From: Cochliopodium minus
Lineage: Eukaryota > Discosea > Himatismenida > Cochliopodiidae
Direction: 5' to 3'
DNA length: 64,000 nt
Assembly (NCBI GenBank): GCA_024220525.1
Contig: JAMYWO010000029.1
Location: 61,741 to 125,740 of the forward strand
In this document: one piece after another, positions 1 through 12,500 of the stretch
Numbering within the stretch: the first letter of the stretch is position 1
How the letters are laid out: each line of letters starts with the position of its first letter
The notes under the pieces: generated by a model
The model's database searches: none
What the model was told of the DNA's origin: nothing
Seen by the model: only the letters and a program-made list of their open reading frames with translations
Made by a program: the position numbers and the translations under genes

Positions 1-2164
1 CAAATTCATTGGATGATTGTCTTAACAGTTATTCTGGATTGAAATCTAAACAACAATTCGATATATTTGACCTATTCTACAATGGAATATGCCAACAAAA
101 TCAAAAATTAAAGAAAACAAATGAAGATCATAAAAATCTAAGAGCAGGATTGGATGAATTGAAAGAATATGTTTCAAGTGTAAACAAAATTTTTTTTTTT
201 TAAACCTTCTCTTAATCTCTCTTCATTTTTTTTTTAACCATTCATAGGCAAAAGAGATGTTAAAAATGTCTAATCAAGAAAGATATGATATCCAAGAGAT
301 GGATAGATACGAAGAAGAAATATGTAAATACAATCCCTTAGTTGAAGTACTTGCCCACCCAAATTTGGAAGTGTGCAATGTTGTTCTTGAGTTAAACCCA
401 GAAAAGGTTACCATGATCACAAAGGTGTTTGATGCTTACCAGCAAACAGTACCTCTTTTGACATCGCTAATAAAAAAATCTCCTTCTTTCACAGGGAACC
501 AAATCATACCTCTTTTCAACATGAGCAAGATTGCACAGTTTATATTGAAAGATTTTGTATTGCTTCACCAATCTAACCTTCACTCTCTTTTGTTTCAAGA
601 TTTCGTGATGAACATTTTGTCCAACCCCTCTTTTTATGATCCTTCCCAAGAATCTTCCATAATCAATCTTACTTCGCTTATCATTCAAACGATACAAAGC
701 TGGAATTCAGTAGTGGTCCACATTCCAAGTTTTTTCGTTTATTTTTGCCATGTTTTGAACGATCATTTTGGAAATATCAGATCTCTTACTTCATTTCTTT
801 ATTTCTCAGTATTTGAAACTGCACTTAATGACCCCCTTCAATACAATATCATAGACAAATCTAGTTTAAATCCTTTGGTTACTAAAATTTTGCAGTTTAC
901 ATCAAAGTATTTGGAATCAACAATGTTTGCTCAGAAATTTACGATGGAGAACTATGCATCTGAGCTAAACAATCAACTTGAAATTTCCAATCCTCTCATT
1001 ATTTCTTTTTACGAAACTATCCTTCAACAACCTAAAGAATTCAGCAACGTTGTGGATGCTGAAGTTGTTTGGGGAACCGATTTGCCAGAGTTAGAAAAAT
1101 ATCTTTGCGATAATTACCACAGAGTAAGTTTGACATTAATTGAAAGAATGGCGAAAGAAAAACTCATTGCTTTAGCAGACGCTCTCGCTTCTTTAAAAAG
1201 AACTGAAGAGGAAGCAAAAGAATCTCAGATAATTGCTTCCAAAAAACTCAAGCCTTATAGTGTTGTGGTTACTTCTAATTTGAAGTACTGTGGAGAAGTT
1301 TTGGTATTAACAATATCTTTTTGTTTTAAAAATTTTTTAAAAAATTAATTTTTTTGTTTACAGACTTCCCCACAAGAAAGCTCTCCTTATAGAAAAACAA
1401 TGATAAAAAAGTCTGTGGACATGGATAATTCTAGAAAGACAGTAATAGAAAAAAAAAAGAATAATAGCTTGTCTTCTTCAAACTCAAAAATTCCTACAAT
1501 AACACCCAACGAAAAGGAATTACCAATAGAAACTAAACATTACAAAAGAACTTACACACAAAATGTTCCTCAAAGTCCTTCTCTCCAACATCGTCAAGAA
1601 AACGAGAATAAAATCGAAAATAATTATGATAACGAAAATAATGATGACTTTGTGGGATCTACTGATAGCGAGGGAGATCAGATTTATGATCAAAACATTT
1701 ATAATGAAGTTGATATTAATCATGAACAAAAACAACAAAGTAACCCACCTACTCCCAATGAAAGCCCTAGAATCGATGAAAGGCCCCAAGAACCACCCAA
1801 ACCAACAAAGAAACCTCTTCCTAGCCTCGTCCCAAAGAAAACTTTGAGAGTGAAAATGGACAAGTCCGACGAAGATAACAACAGTGACAACCCTATCAAA
1901 GTCAAAAAAACTTTTAGACTTCTTCCCAAAAATAATGAAGGAAATAATAATCTTATTCCAAACACAAATTCCCGCTCTTCTCCTAATGAAGATCTAAGTA
2001 ATTCCAGTGAAGGCAGCAGTGAGGGTCTCAGGAACAGTGGAAACAAGGTTACTTATGACTTTTCTAATCCTCCTCCCATCAAGAAAGTCCCCATTGATCC
2101 AACTAAGCAGCTTCTTCTCAAAAAAACTCCCATCAAAAAGATGGTCAAAAATGTTGGAAATTAG
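1..2164 (+). CDS. RasGAP-like domain protein (5' end outside window)
   Basis: Three exons are visible: coding up to 179, intron 180-247 (GTAAAC to CATAG), exon from 248, a second intron from about 1303 to 1362 (GTATTA to TACAG), then coding to the TAG at 2162-2164. A helical stretch leads into a domain that reads like the RasGAP fold: PLVEVLAHPNLEVC, then VPLLTSLIKK, then a PLFNMSKIAQFI segment and SFLYFSVFETALNDPLQYNI, which match the LVEVL, LFRxxxLAS and FLRLxxPAIxxP blocks of RasGAPs. The arginine finger and the FLR arginine are both replaced (N and S), so GTPase activation by the usual chemistry is unlikely. After the domain comes about 270 residues of Pro/Ser/Asn/Lys-rich, probably disordered tail. 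Family assignment rests on motif reading; an IQGAP-like scaffold role is an inference. Confidence 0.6.
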
Positions 2165-2277
2165 AAAAATAAAAAAATATATATAAATTAATTTGAAAAA
2201 AATATTTTAATTTATTTTTCATGTTCTCAATAATAAAAAAAAAAATAGAGTATCAAAGATTTTTTTTCATCAATTGA

Positions 2278-3616
2278 ATGGAAGACGAAGAATTCTCTAT
2301 TAATCATCTCCCCAAAGAAGTTATTTTGATCATTTTCTCTCATTTAAATGATGAAAGATCGATAGTCAAAATTAACATTGTATGCAAGTATTGGAGCAAT
2401 ATGCTGATAAATTGCCATCAATTTTGGGTAAAAAAAAAAAGATTTACTTTCTTTTTTCAATCCAAACTATTTCTTACTCCAAAAATAATTAGAAAAATTT
2501 CTACAAGAAACAATTTATTCCAGGTACGATTTTTAAAATAAAGATATCATCTTTCATACTTTATTTCACATCAAGATTAAGAATATTATTTTTTTTTATT
2601 AATTAATATTCGAATATATTGAGAATATATATTCAAATACTCATAAATAACATAAAACTGCTTGAATCTGAATCTTATAAAAGAGGATAAATAAAATTCT
2701 GACAAGGAGAATAAATACTCGTTAATGAGATAATTATTCTTTTCAAAATTAAAAAGATATAATGATGTTTAAATTGGAAAACGAAAACTGGTTTGAATGT
2801 GCAAAAAGAATTTATGAACAAAGAGGAGAGGAATGGAATAGGATCAACGAACATGAAAACGTTGGAGAGATCTCCACCAATGACTGGCTCACTCTAAATA
2901 ATTTGGGGTTGAGTCTTTCCAAAAGCAGACAGCTTATTAAAGCTTTGGATTGTTATTTAATTGCTAATGAGAAAGCAATGTTAAGATCAACTTACAGCGC
3001 AAAGGTTAAATAAATATCAAAATAAATAATAAAAATAATTTCCGTTAAAAATACGTACTTTAGTTAATGGTAAGTTTTAAACTTTTTTTGTTTTTTTAAT
3101 TTTAAAATTTTGATAACCAAAAAGTCTAATATTGCGGTTGTTTACGTTAAATTAAATAAAATGGAAGAAGCTAAAAAGTATTTTTCAGATTCTATAATGT
3201 TGGACAACTATGATAGTACTACTTATAGTAACTTGGGGGTGATGTATTTGTTGATGGGGGATATTGAAAATGCTCTTTCGAATATAGAAAGAGCACTTAT
3301 TTTAGATAGTAATAATTATAACGCTAAACTTCATCTTTCTTTGTGTTATTATAAATTAAATGATTTTCAGTCTTCATTTAAATATGTTAACGAATGTTTG
3401 CAAGGAATAAGCGATTACCCTGTAAAAAATAATTATTTATCTTTTTATTTTTCATTTTATTTTTATTTTATTAAAAAGTGTGCCTTGAGGTTAAAATCGT
3501 TAATACTAGAGAGATTGGGACAGTTCAGTGACAGTGAAGCCCTCTTAAAAAAAGCAAAAAACAAAGCAAGTGAAATGGGACCTTTCAAGCTCATTTTTAT
3601 TCATTTATTTGGATAG
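2278..3616 (+). CDS. F-box protein with TPR repeats
   Basis: The protein starts with an F-box: LPKEVILIIFSHLND followed by VCKYWSN and HQFW, the usual hydrophobic and W positions of a Skp1-binding F-box. A 31-nt exon at about 2495-2525 joins in frame to give FWKNFYKKQFIP, typical of the segment after an F-box. The exon starting near 2757 continues with WFECAKRIYEQRGEEW. The rest holds TPR motifs (residues NLGLSLSKSRQLIKALDCY, VYVKLNKMEEAKKYF, SNLGVMYLLMGDIENAL, LSLCYYKLND). Other introns lie at about 3010-3124 and 3421-3478; TAG stop at 3614-3616. It is probably a substrate adaptor of an SCF ubiquitin ligase; the substrate is unknown. Confidence 0.72.
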
Positions 3617-3677
3617 TTTTATAAAAATAAACAATACTTTATTAAATTATTTTGTTATGTACTCTTCAAAAAACAAA

Positions 3678-5146
3678 TCATTTTTGAATGTGATCATGTT
3701 CGTGATTACATTCATTATGATGTTCGTGGTGATCATGCTCGTGTTCATGCTCGTGGTGATCATGTTCATGATCATGTTCATGATCATGTTCATGGTCATC
3801 ATCTTCACTATGACCCTCATTATTATGATTACAACAATTACATCCCCCAACACGCAACTCAGAGTTTTTACACCATATAATCAAGTTAAAACGTTCTCCA
3901 CTTGTTATTTTGGTTGCACCATGTCTGTGTCTTCCTATATGAAGCAAAGCAAGCCCTATTTTGTGTTTCACGTAAACTTCCTCATTATGTGTATTTGGGA
4001 AATCGTAAAGACCTTTAAAATAAAGATCCCCTCCTTTAAATTCATTACCAAGGCAAACATTCAGTGTTATCTAATAAAAAATAAATGATCAATGATTTAT
4101 TGTAAAAAATGAAAAAGTAATATTTTTACTTCACAATCATCAACATGAAATCCAAGATCTTCATCTAATCATTTTAAATAAAAAATTTTTACATTTAGAT
4201 CTTATTATATTTACCTTCTCCCATTTTGTAAGCTACAATGAAAGAATGGTGATGATCTAAATTTTTTCCTCCAAAGTTTTGAAACAAAACAGAAGAAAAG
4301 ATAGAAATGATTTTAGTTCTTATTTCCGAAATAAAATCCGTGAAACCCATATCGTCTAAAATCATACCATAATTATTCATATTATTCGGTCTATTCACTG
4401 GCAAACCAGAATCTAAAAAAAAAATAATGATCAGTAAAAGATTAATTAAAATTAGAAAATATACTTTCATAATTTTCAATCTCTTCAACAAATTGTTTGC
4501 AAAAAGTATCATTAAACATTTGAAAATTATACAATCCTGTATCTGTCAGCTTTGTTAAGAATAATTCCGCTTTTTCTTTGCTGTTTCCGTTCTTTTTGAC
4601 ATCTTTTAAATAATCTAAGAGTTTTTCTTCTAAATAACTCTCAGAGAATGTATATAGATGTGGATGAAGTGGTTTATAGTTTTTTTTGATGAATTCTTTT
4701 CTTGAAATAATGGATTTTTCAATCATATTTTGAACTTTGTTGAAATATTCCCTGCTTTTCAAATCTTCATCTTCCAAATCCAAATCTGCTTCGCTTATTA
4801 CATGGTATCTATGAGTATAATCAAGTTTTAATATCTTATCATCTTCAGGATATAATTCATCATAATCCTTATCCAAATCCAATATCACAGGATCCTAAAA
4901 TAAAAGAATCATATAATTTCTTTTTTAACATTATTTAACTGAAATATATTTTAATGGTTTGAAATGAGTTTTAATTTGATTTAATTTTACATCTATTTGG
5001 AATAACAAGGTTATATTCTTTTTGTTGATTAATTGATTTCCAATTCTTATGCTTCCAGTGAATCTATTCTCTAAATATATCCTTTTATCTTTACTCTTCT
5101 TCAAAGATGTGTTATTATTTGTTGAATAAAGGCTTTCATTCTCCAT
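3678..5146 (-). CDS. 2-oxoglutarate/Fe(II) dioxygenase (PKHD-type) with His-rich tail
   Basis: Five exons join in frame: start at 5146, introns near 4895-4930, 4409-4466, 4166-4217 and about 4077-4130. The fold is the double-stranded beta-helix oxygenase family related to plant PKHD-domain proteins: RPNNMNNYGMILDDMGF, then HHSFIVAYKMGE, then LGFHVDDCEITLNVCLG. The iron ligands appear as HVD (His-x-Asp) and the distal His in LLHIGRHRHGATKITSGERF, whose following Arg would bind 2-oxoglutarate. The C-terminus after WCKNSELRVGGCNCCNHN is an unusual tract of about 45 residues built from His, Asp and Glu (HEHD units), which could bind metal. The likely reaction is hydroxylation of a protein or small molecule; the substrate cannot be told. 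Confidence 0.8.
3690..3830 (-). repeat. His/Asp/Glu-coding short tandem repeat
   Basis: Near-tandem units of about 12 nt (for example GATCATGTTCAT on the plus strand) encode the HEHD repeats at the end of the oxygenase gene on the minus strand. It is an in-frame codon repeat, not a separate element. Confidence 0.8.
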
Positions 5147-5414
5147 TTTTTTTTTTATTTTTTATACTATTTGAGTTTTTGAATGTGAATGAAATGAATT
5201 TGAAAATAGGAATTGTAAATTTTTCTCAAATTCAAAATTCTCTTTGTCAAAAATTCAATATAATTCCGAATTGGAGAAAATATCTCTTGAATGAAATGCC
5301 TCAGTGATTTAAGAACCCCAAGGATGAATCTATTTCAATATCATCCAATTTCAAAATCTAATGGTTAATTAATAATATATAAAAAAAAATTAACTTCCAG
5401 CTGTTTCAATCAAC
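5147..5414. other. Divergent intergenic region between oxygenase and vinculin-like gene
   Basis: The two flanking genes point away from each other, so both promoters should lie here. It is AT-rich with a T-rich tract at 5147-5165 (A-rich for the minus-strand gene). I see no recognisable RNA gene; the short reading frame crossing it has no family features. Confidence 0.4.
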
Positions 5415-8407
5415 ATGGAAAGTATTATAGAAATTTTTGCAGATGCAATATCTGGTTTTATATTGAATTCTATCCAATTGCAAGAACAAAATGCACCTCC
5501 AAATCATGATCTGAGAAATAAATCAAATGTGGTTATCCAAACATCACAAGAATTGATCAGAATAACAAGATATATTGCAGAAACTGAATATTCTGAATAT
5601 CAAGATATTCAAATACCAAGTAAAAATATTATATAAATATCTCCATATTTCGAATATATCTTAACTTATCTTCTTTAATTAAGTTCTCGATGTAAGATTT
5701 TTTTTAAAATAAATTTTAATTTGTGGATTTATTGAACACAAATATATATTTTTTTTTTTTATAGTGTGCAAAGAAAGTTGAAGATGCATTGGAATTATTG
5801 AAGGATACAATTGTAATTTTGAATATTCTTGAAATATATTTGAATTATAATAATATTATTTCTACTTTTTTGATCGATATTAGGAAGTGTTATACAAAGA
5901 AACTGATAGGGTTCGAGGATGGAAGAAATTGGTAGAATCCACTAAAACTATTGGAGCACAAACATCAAGATTATTGGTTGTAATTTATGGTTCAGAACAA
6001 AAGAGATTGGAAAGATGCGCAAATGCGGCAATTCAAGCATTAGAAAAGATCAAAAAATATGCTTTTTTGAAAGAAAATGAAATAATGTCTGTAAAAAAAA
6101 ATTTTCTCTTTTATTCGATAGATCAATTACATTTATAACACATTCCATTTGAAGAACATATTCATTTATTTAAACGAATATATATAAATTTAATTATTTT
6201 GCTTAGAAATTGACTGAATTCGTCAATGAAGGAGGAGATACCTCCTCCAAAGTTCTTCAATTTGCAACATTTGTTGGTGGTAGAGCTCAAACAGCAAAGG
6301 AAGAACACGATAAAGAATTTTTAATGGATGGATTTAATGCATTGAATCAAAATAACACCTTTATGATTGAAGATATCAACAATATATTGAATGAAATAAC
6401 AGATAAAGAAATAAGAAAGAATTTTATCAAAACATGCACAGCATTGATTGAAATCATCAAAAAGATAATGGGAAACGAAACCAATCCTGAAGATTTGGAT
6501 GCTTTCAAAATCATTGAGAATCTATTCAACACTGCAAATAATGCATTGCTTTCTAATGTAAGAGATCCAAGTGAATTGAGAAGTATATATGAAAATAGGA
6601 TCATGATCAACGATATCATTGAATCTGCAAAAAAGGTAAAAGTATCTGTTCAAACAGTATCTGAATTTCCAAAGAAACAGATGGATGATGTTATAAATGA
6701 TACCAATATATCTTCTAATCGTATCGCTAATCTCGTTGAACTGTTGATTGTATTCAGTAACCAAGATAATCAGTCATCTATTGTCAACAAATTAGAAATA
6801 TACATCAACAAGTTCAATAAAGGGAATGAAGATATTGTAACAAGGACTAATGACTATCTTTCTATTCAAGGAGGGTCGGACTTGAAGCTTCTCATAGGAT
6901 CCAATAACAGTAAAGATATTCCCAACCTTTCAAGTGAATTGCAGACAGTGAAAGATAGCATTAGAGATACTATCAAGTCAACAAATCTGTTGAAAACATC
7001 TGCTGGAACGCCCAATTTTTCTACTTCTGCAAGGGACCTGACACTTTCTGTGAAGGACATAATTAATGCAGGTAAAAATGTTATTCAAAAAGTAAACAAC
7101 AACGAAAAGACTGTTGAGTTGGAAAGTTCAGTTTCTACTCTTTCGGATACAATCAGAAACGTTATTCAATCTGGTAAAGTTGTTCATCAAGATCCAAGCA
7201 ATGAATACGCTCTTTCAAATTTTCAAAATTCTATCTCTCAATTGACACAGAACATGAGATCAGTCTTGAATGAAACTGTAAAATTGAATCAAGAGTTTAG
7301 TGAGAAAATAGAAATCAAGCCAGTTAAAGAAGAAAATTCTGGAGAAGAATCTCAAAAACTCTCCGAAACTTGTGAAGAGATAATCATTACAGTGGATCAG
7401 TTGATAGAAGAGTTGATGCCTCCTTTTGGAAATTTGTATGGAAGAGAATCTCCTAAACCAGAAAATGGAACAATTAGTATGAAGAAGTTGAGGAGATTGG
7501 GAGAAGATGCTATATCTGCTTTAGAGCAACTCAAACCTTTTAGAGAATATACACCAAAAGAAGTTTTCACAGCATTGGAGTATGCACTTGAATCGTTGGA
7601 CATTTTTTCCGACAGATTGGGTAACAAAGCACTGGAAATCAAGCTCAAGGGTCTTAAAGAAAAGATGCTTGAATCTAAAAACTTTATCGATAGTACCTCT
7701 AAACAACTTGTGCAAAATACAGAAGGTTGGATTTCTTCTTATCAAGAAAATAAGGGAAAGAGAGTTGATCAAGACATTGAGAAACTTATTCAAGAAATCT
7801 CTAGCACTTTAGATTCTGTTCAACCTACTCATATCCTTTCTACTCCTGGCACAACATCTTTCAAGGGTGACGTTTCACCCATTGATCTTAAAAAACAAGG
7901 TGAAATCGTCAAGAGTGACTGTATCGAAACTCAGAAACTTTCTGCAAAGATGCCAACACAAATCAAAGAAAATGTAGAAAAGACATTTGATGATACTGAT
8001 CTTTTTATTTCTATGGTAGAGAAGATCTCTCTTTCAACGAACAATCCTGGCTACAAAAACTTTCTGAACAACTCTTCATCAAAGTTGAGAGATGCTCTTC
8101 AAGGAATGGTTTCACATGCGAACAATTTTTTTGATGAACCTGAGAAATTGAATCATGCAAAATCCATTTTCTATGAATGTGATAAAATCAAAAAGTTGGT
8201 TGATGAAATTTTGGAAGAAGTGAATCCACATGCAAACATTCAACTTTATGAGCTTGAACCAGAATCTTTTCTTCCATCTGATCTTGAAAAAGCTGCAAAT
8301 CTGATGAAAGTAGCAGTAAACAAACATGACAAAGAACATCCTTATATGTCTCCGAAGGAAATGGTGAACTCTGCACAAGATTCCTCTTCGAAAGCATCCA
8401 ATCTTTC
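5415..8407 (+). CDS. Vinculin/alpha-catenin family protein, 3' end cut by assembly junction
   Basis: The N-terminus MESIIEIFADAISGFIL followed by a short acidic loop and a second helix ending before QIPKVEDALELL follows the vinculin head pattern (SILEPVAQQISHLVI ... FIKVENACTKL). The next exons give DRVRGWKKLVESTKTIGA, TSRLLVVIYGSEQKRLERC and a helix-rich stretch to the junction, as expected for bundled helices. Four exons are followed by the long exon from about 6208: introns near 5620-5773, 5813-5883 and 6091-6207. The reading frame runs without a stop into the n at 8408, where unrelated low-complexity sequence starts. Roughly 850 residues are present; the vinculin tail, which binds actin, is not. 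It would act at membrane-actin contacts. Identity is by helix-pattern match, so it is moderately sure. Confidence 0.6.
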
Positions 8408-8408
8408 N
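8408..8408. other. Assembly junction marked by a single n
   Basis: One n separates vinculin-like coding sequence from a T-rich heptamer array. The two sides belong to different genes, so this looks like a contig join, not a natural gene structure. Confidence 0.8.
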
Positions 8409-8424
8409 TTTTTTATTTTTATTT

Positions 8425-8495
8425 TTTTTATTTTTTATTTTTTATTTTTTATTTTTTATTTTTTATTTTTTATTTTTTATTTTTTATTTTTGTAT
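8425..8495. repeat. (TTTTTTA)n heptamer array
   Basis: About nine to ten copies of TTTTTTA, followed by imperfect T-rich sequence with a few G, lie directly right of the n at 8408 and left of the first TauE/SafE exon. Confidence 0.9.
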
Positions 8496-8530
8496 TTTTT
8501 TTTATTTTTTTGTATTTTTTTTTTCATTAG

Positions 8531-9313
8531 CAAGATGACTTGGAATACAATGAAAAAAATCTCACATTTTTACCCGTTTACGGATTTTTTTCGGGTGTAG
8601 CTGCGGGTTTTGTGGGAATAGGTGCAGGTATGGTTCTTGCTCCCTTTCTCATAGAACTTGGTGTTTTGACCCAAGTAAAATAATAACCTTTCTTTAATTT
8701 TTTAAATTGTAATGATATAAAAAAATTTTTAATCTTAAAGGTAGCATCTGCCACAAGGTATTTTTTTTAAAAAATAAAATAAAATATTATTTTATTAAAA
8801 TTTCTTATTTAAAAGTTCATTTACCATCATTTTTACTGCTGCTTCGTAAAATTAGCTTCAAATTTTTTTTAAAAAATTATTCATTGACATTAAATTACTT
8901 TGAAAATAGAACATCAACACAATTTATTGTGATTGGAAGGTTACATTGGAAAGTAGCTTTGTGGTTTTTTGGTAAATTTGTATTTAACGATTTTTATTTT
9001 TATTTTTTTTTGTGAACTTTTCATTAAAAAAAAAAAAAAAGCGATTGGGTTTGTTTCTGCGATCATTGGACAATTAACAATTTCTTATGCGGTCAGAAAA
9101 TATAGGAAATCATCTTACCTTAATTTTGTTATGTCTTTTCTTATAATCATTTGGTAAACAAAATAAATTTTTTTTCTTTCAATAAATTCAATTTCATTTT
9201 TTTAAAAATTCTAAAACTTTGTTTTGTTGATTAGTACTTGTGGTTTATTCGTTACTCAAGTGATTGATTTTACAACTTCTAAATTACCTTCGTTTAATAA
9301 AATATGTGCATAA
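8531..9313 (+). CDS. TauE/SafE transporter, C-terminal half only (5' missing)
   Basis: Starts at an acceptor (CATTAG before 8531) with QDDLEYNEKNLTFLPVYGFF, then GVAAGFVGIGAGMVLAPFLI, the Gly-rich repeat of the second TauE/SafE half. Short exons follow: VASAT, SFTIIFTAAS, TQFIVIGRLHWKVALWFF, then AIGFVSAIIGQLTISYAV, YRKSSYLNFVMSFLIII and a last exon ending in FNKICA and TAA at 9311-9313. The order and intron phases equal those of the complete paralogue at 9566-12676. The N-terminal half (signal peptide, PSI module, first TauE half) is absent here. It matches what is missing from the gene at the window end. A membrane exporter of anions such as sulfite or sulfoacetate is the family role; the substrate is not known. 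Confidence 0.75.
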
Positions 9314-9565
9314 GGATCACAAAAGCGAAGTATTAATAGGGAAAAAAAAAGGGATTGTATTTATACCTACTAAGAGATCGATTAAATTATTTAATAAATT
9401 TGTTTATGATGGATTTATCCTTGATTTTTTGATTGTTCATTCCCTCAAAGAAAACAATGTGATATCTTTATTCAATCAAATCTTTTTGATTACTGAAAGA
9501 ATCTTTTTAATTTTAACGAATTGATTTATTGAATTTGAAATCCAACAAAAAATAAATAAAAAAAA
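9314..9565. other. Short intergenic region between two TauE/SafE genes
   Basis: Holds a reading frame with no family features and ends in an A-rich leader before the ATG at 9566. No gene is supported. Confidence 0.4.
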
Positions 9566-12500
9566 ATGTCAAAGAGATTCTTAATCCTAATGATTTTGCT
9601 GGTTTCAATCTCGGTTTGCATGGGTACAAATGAATCAAAATTTATTTAATAATTCCTCTAAATAAAATATTTTTATTATTTTCCTCCATTCTTCCCATTC
9701 AATCATTGAAATGTTCCACAATCAAATGTATCTTGTATATAAATGATAGGAGCTTCAAATCGTGATTTTTTTTTGAAACAATGACAAATATTTACAAATA
9801 AAAAATTAACACCCTCATTTCTCACATTTCTCTCATTAGCTTGTCCATTGTTAAAATCTTGTTATCATTGCATAGATAATAGTAATTGTGGATGGTGTGC
9901 ATCAAGGGAGATATGCTACAATAAATATGATAATAGCACCATAGCGATAAATTGTCCGCAAGAATTGGAAACAACATGTCCATTCTTCACCAAGAAATTG
10001 ATAATAGCGACTGTGTAAAATAAAAACAAAAAAACAAAAAAAAAAAAATTTCTTTTACTATTTCATATTCGGCGAAATATTAAATAAATAAATAATTTGT
10101 TGCAAAAACTGATTTTTTTTATTTACTCTTTTTTTTTCTATTATATCAAAGTCTGATTTTTTTTGCATGTATGATTGGAGCAGGGGGTGGAATAGGAGGA
10201 GGTGATTAATTTTTATTTTGATTTTTTTTTTTTTATTGTTGAAACTCGAATTTCCATCATTTTGATGAATTGAATAGGAGCGATGTATACTCCCATTTTG
10301 ATTTTGATTTTGGGAATGACTGCTCATCAAGCCATTCCAATAGCAAAAGTAAAAAAATGAAAATAAAAATAAAATTAAAAAATAAAGATATAAAATAAAA
10401 AATAAAAAATAAAAAATAAATTAAAATTAAAATTAAAATTAAAATTAAAATTAAAATTAAAATTAAAAATTAAAATTAAAATTAAAATTAAAAATTAAAA
10501 TATTCAAATTAAATGAATATTTTTAATATTTATTATAATAAATATTTGTTTTTAATTATTTATTATTAATTCAAATATATTTAAATGTTTTTTTTTTTTT
10601 TGTTAGATTACAATAAGTGGAGTCGGTATTGGGTCTTACATCATCACTGCAAAATTGAGACATCCCAAAGCAAACAGACCCTTGATAGGTTCAAAAAAAA
10701 AGAATTAATATATTTAAATATTTTTTAAATAAATTATTTTTATTATTTTATTTAAATATTTTTTGATTTTTATTTTATTGTATTATAAACATATTTTTTT
10801 ACTTAAATTTACATTTTTTTTAATTTTAATTTTTTGAATTTAATTTATTTTATTATTTTATTAACATATTTTTTTTTAATTTTTTGATTTTTTTTATTTT
10901 TTGATTTTTTTTAATTTTTTGATTTTTTTTTAATTTATTAACATTTTTTTTATTTTTTTTTTTTGATAGATTATGATCTCGCTAATATTTTTGAGCCAGC
11001 TGTATTGTTGGGAACATTGGTGGGAGTGTATTTGAATGTGACTTTCCCTTCTTATTTGATTGTCGTCACTTTGGCTGTCACTTTGACTTTCAGCGCTTAC
11101 AAAACTCTTTCCAAGGGTATTCAACTTTACAAACAAGAAGTTGCAAAGGATAAAGAAATTACTTATATTGAAGGTAATAAAAATAAAATAAAAAAATAAA
11201 AATAAAATTAAATAAAATTAATAAAATTAAATAAAATTAATAAAAATAAATAATTAATTAAATTTAAAACTAAAATTGATTGTTCAAATTAATTTAATTT
11301 GTTGGTAAAAAAAAATTATTAATTTAAATAATAAAAAAAAAATGTTAATTTAAGAGTTATAAAATTAATTTTTCAAAAATAAAAAAAAATACTTTAAAAA
11401 AAATAAAATAATTAAAAAAAATCAAGAGAAAATCAAAATGATAAATAAATGTAAAAAAACATTTTTTTGTAGAGGAAAAACCATTGAAAGAAGGAATCAC
11501 CGTAGACAGAACCGAGATTCAGTCTTATGAAGAAGGAGAAGTGAAATCTCTCAGCTTGTCCATCATTGAAGAGAAAGACGCAAAGACTTTTCCGTGGAAA
11601 AAAATTCTTACTATTTTGTTTGTCTTTATTGTTTTGATGATTTTGGTTTTGTTTAAAGGAAGTCAAAATGGTAATAATTTTTAATTTTTTATATTTATTT
11701 TATGAATTTTTATTTATTTTCATTTTTTATTTTATTTTTTTATTGTTTATCAAAATTATTTTTTATTTTTTATTTTTTTATTATTTATTATTTTTCATTT
11801 TTCTTTTTCATTTTCATTTTTTTATTTAATTATTTTTTTATTTTTTTATTTTTTTATTTTTTTATTTTTTTACTAAAAGGAAAAAGTTTTGTTGGGGTTT
11901 CATGTGGAACATGGCAATTTTGGCTCATTTTAGGATCCACTGTTCCTTTCGTTTTTGGGGTAACTTATTTGATTGCAAGAAAGTTGAAAAACAGATACAA
12001 TGAAAAAACTGAAGCGGGTTTTACTTTTTTGGTAAAAAAAAAACTGATTTATTTGAAACAAATTATTTTAATAATTTTTTATTTATTTTTTAATTATTTT
12101 TTTAATTATATTTTTTAGAAAGAGGATATTAAATATACACCAAAAGTGGTTGTAATGCTACCTACTGTTTCTTTCTTTGCTGGTATTGGTGCTGGATTTT
12201 TGGGAATTGGTGCAGGTATGATTTTGGGTCCTGTCATGCTTAGCATTGGTGTCATTCCCCAAATTGCAGCTGCAACAAGGTAAAAAATGAATAATAAAGA
12301 AAAATAAAACAAGAAAAATTAATTTTAAATTTTTTTTTTTAGTGCCTTCACCTTGATTTTTACTGCTTCTTCAACTTCTATCCAATTTATTGTTCTTGGT
12401 AAATTAGTATGGCAGGCAGCAATTTTTTATTGGTGTGTTGGTTTCGTCGCGGCGATTTTTGGACAAAAGGGAGTGGCATACGTTGTTAAAAAATACAACA

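Noticed and set aside
3570-4088. Plus-strand frame with M/V/I repeats
   Set aside because: Antisense of the His-rich tail and last exons of the oxygenase.
8408-9313. A true vinculin-TauE fusion protein
   Set aside because: The n, the heptamer array and the missing halves of both genes speak for a false join.
11702-12118. Long F/Y/I/L-rich reading frames such as this one and 14537-15004
   Set aside because: Their middle parts are T-rich intron sequence read through from a true exon; the composition is that of poly-T with A, and good donor and acceptor sites exclude it.
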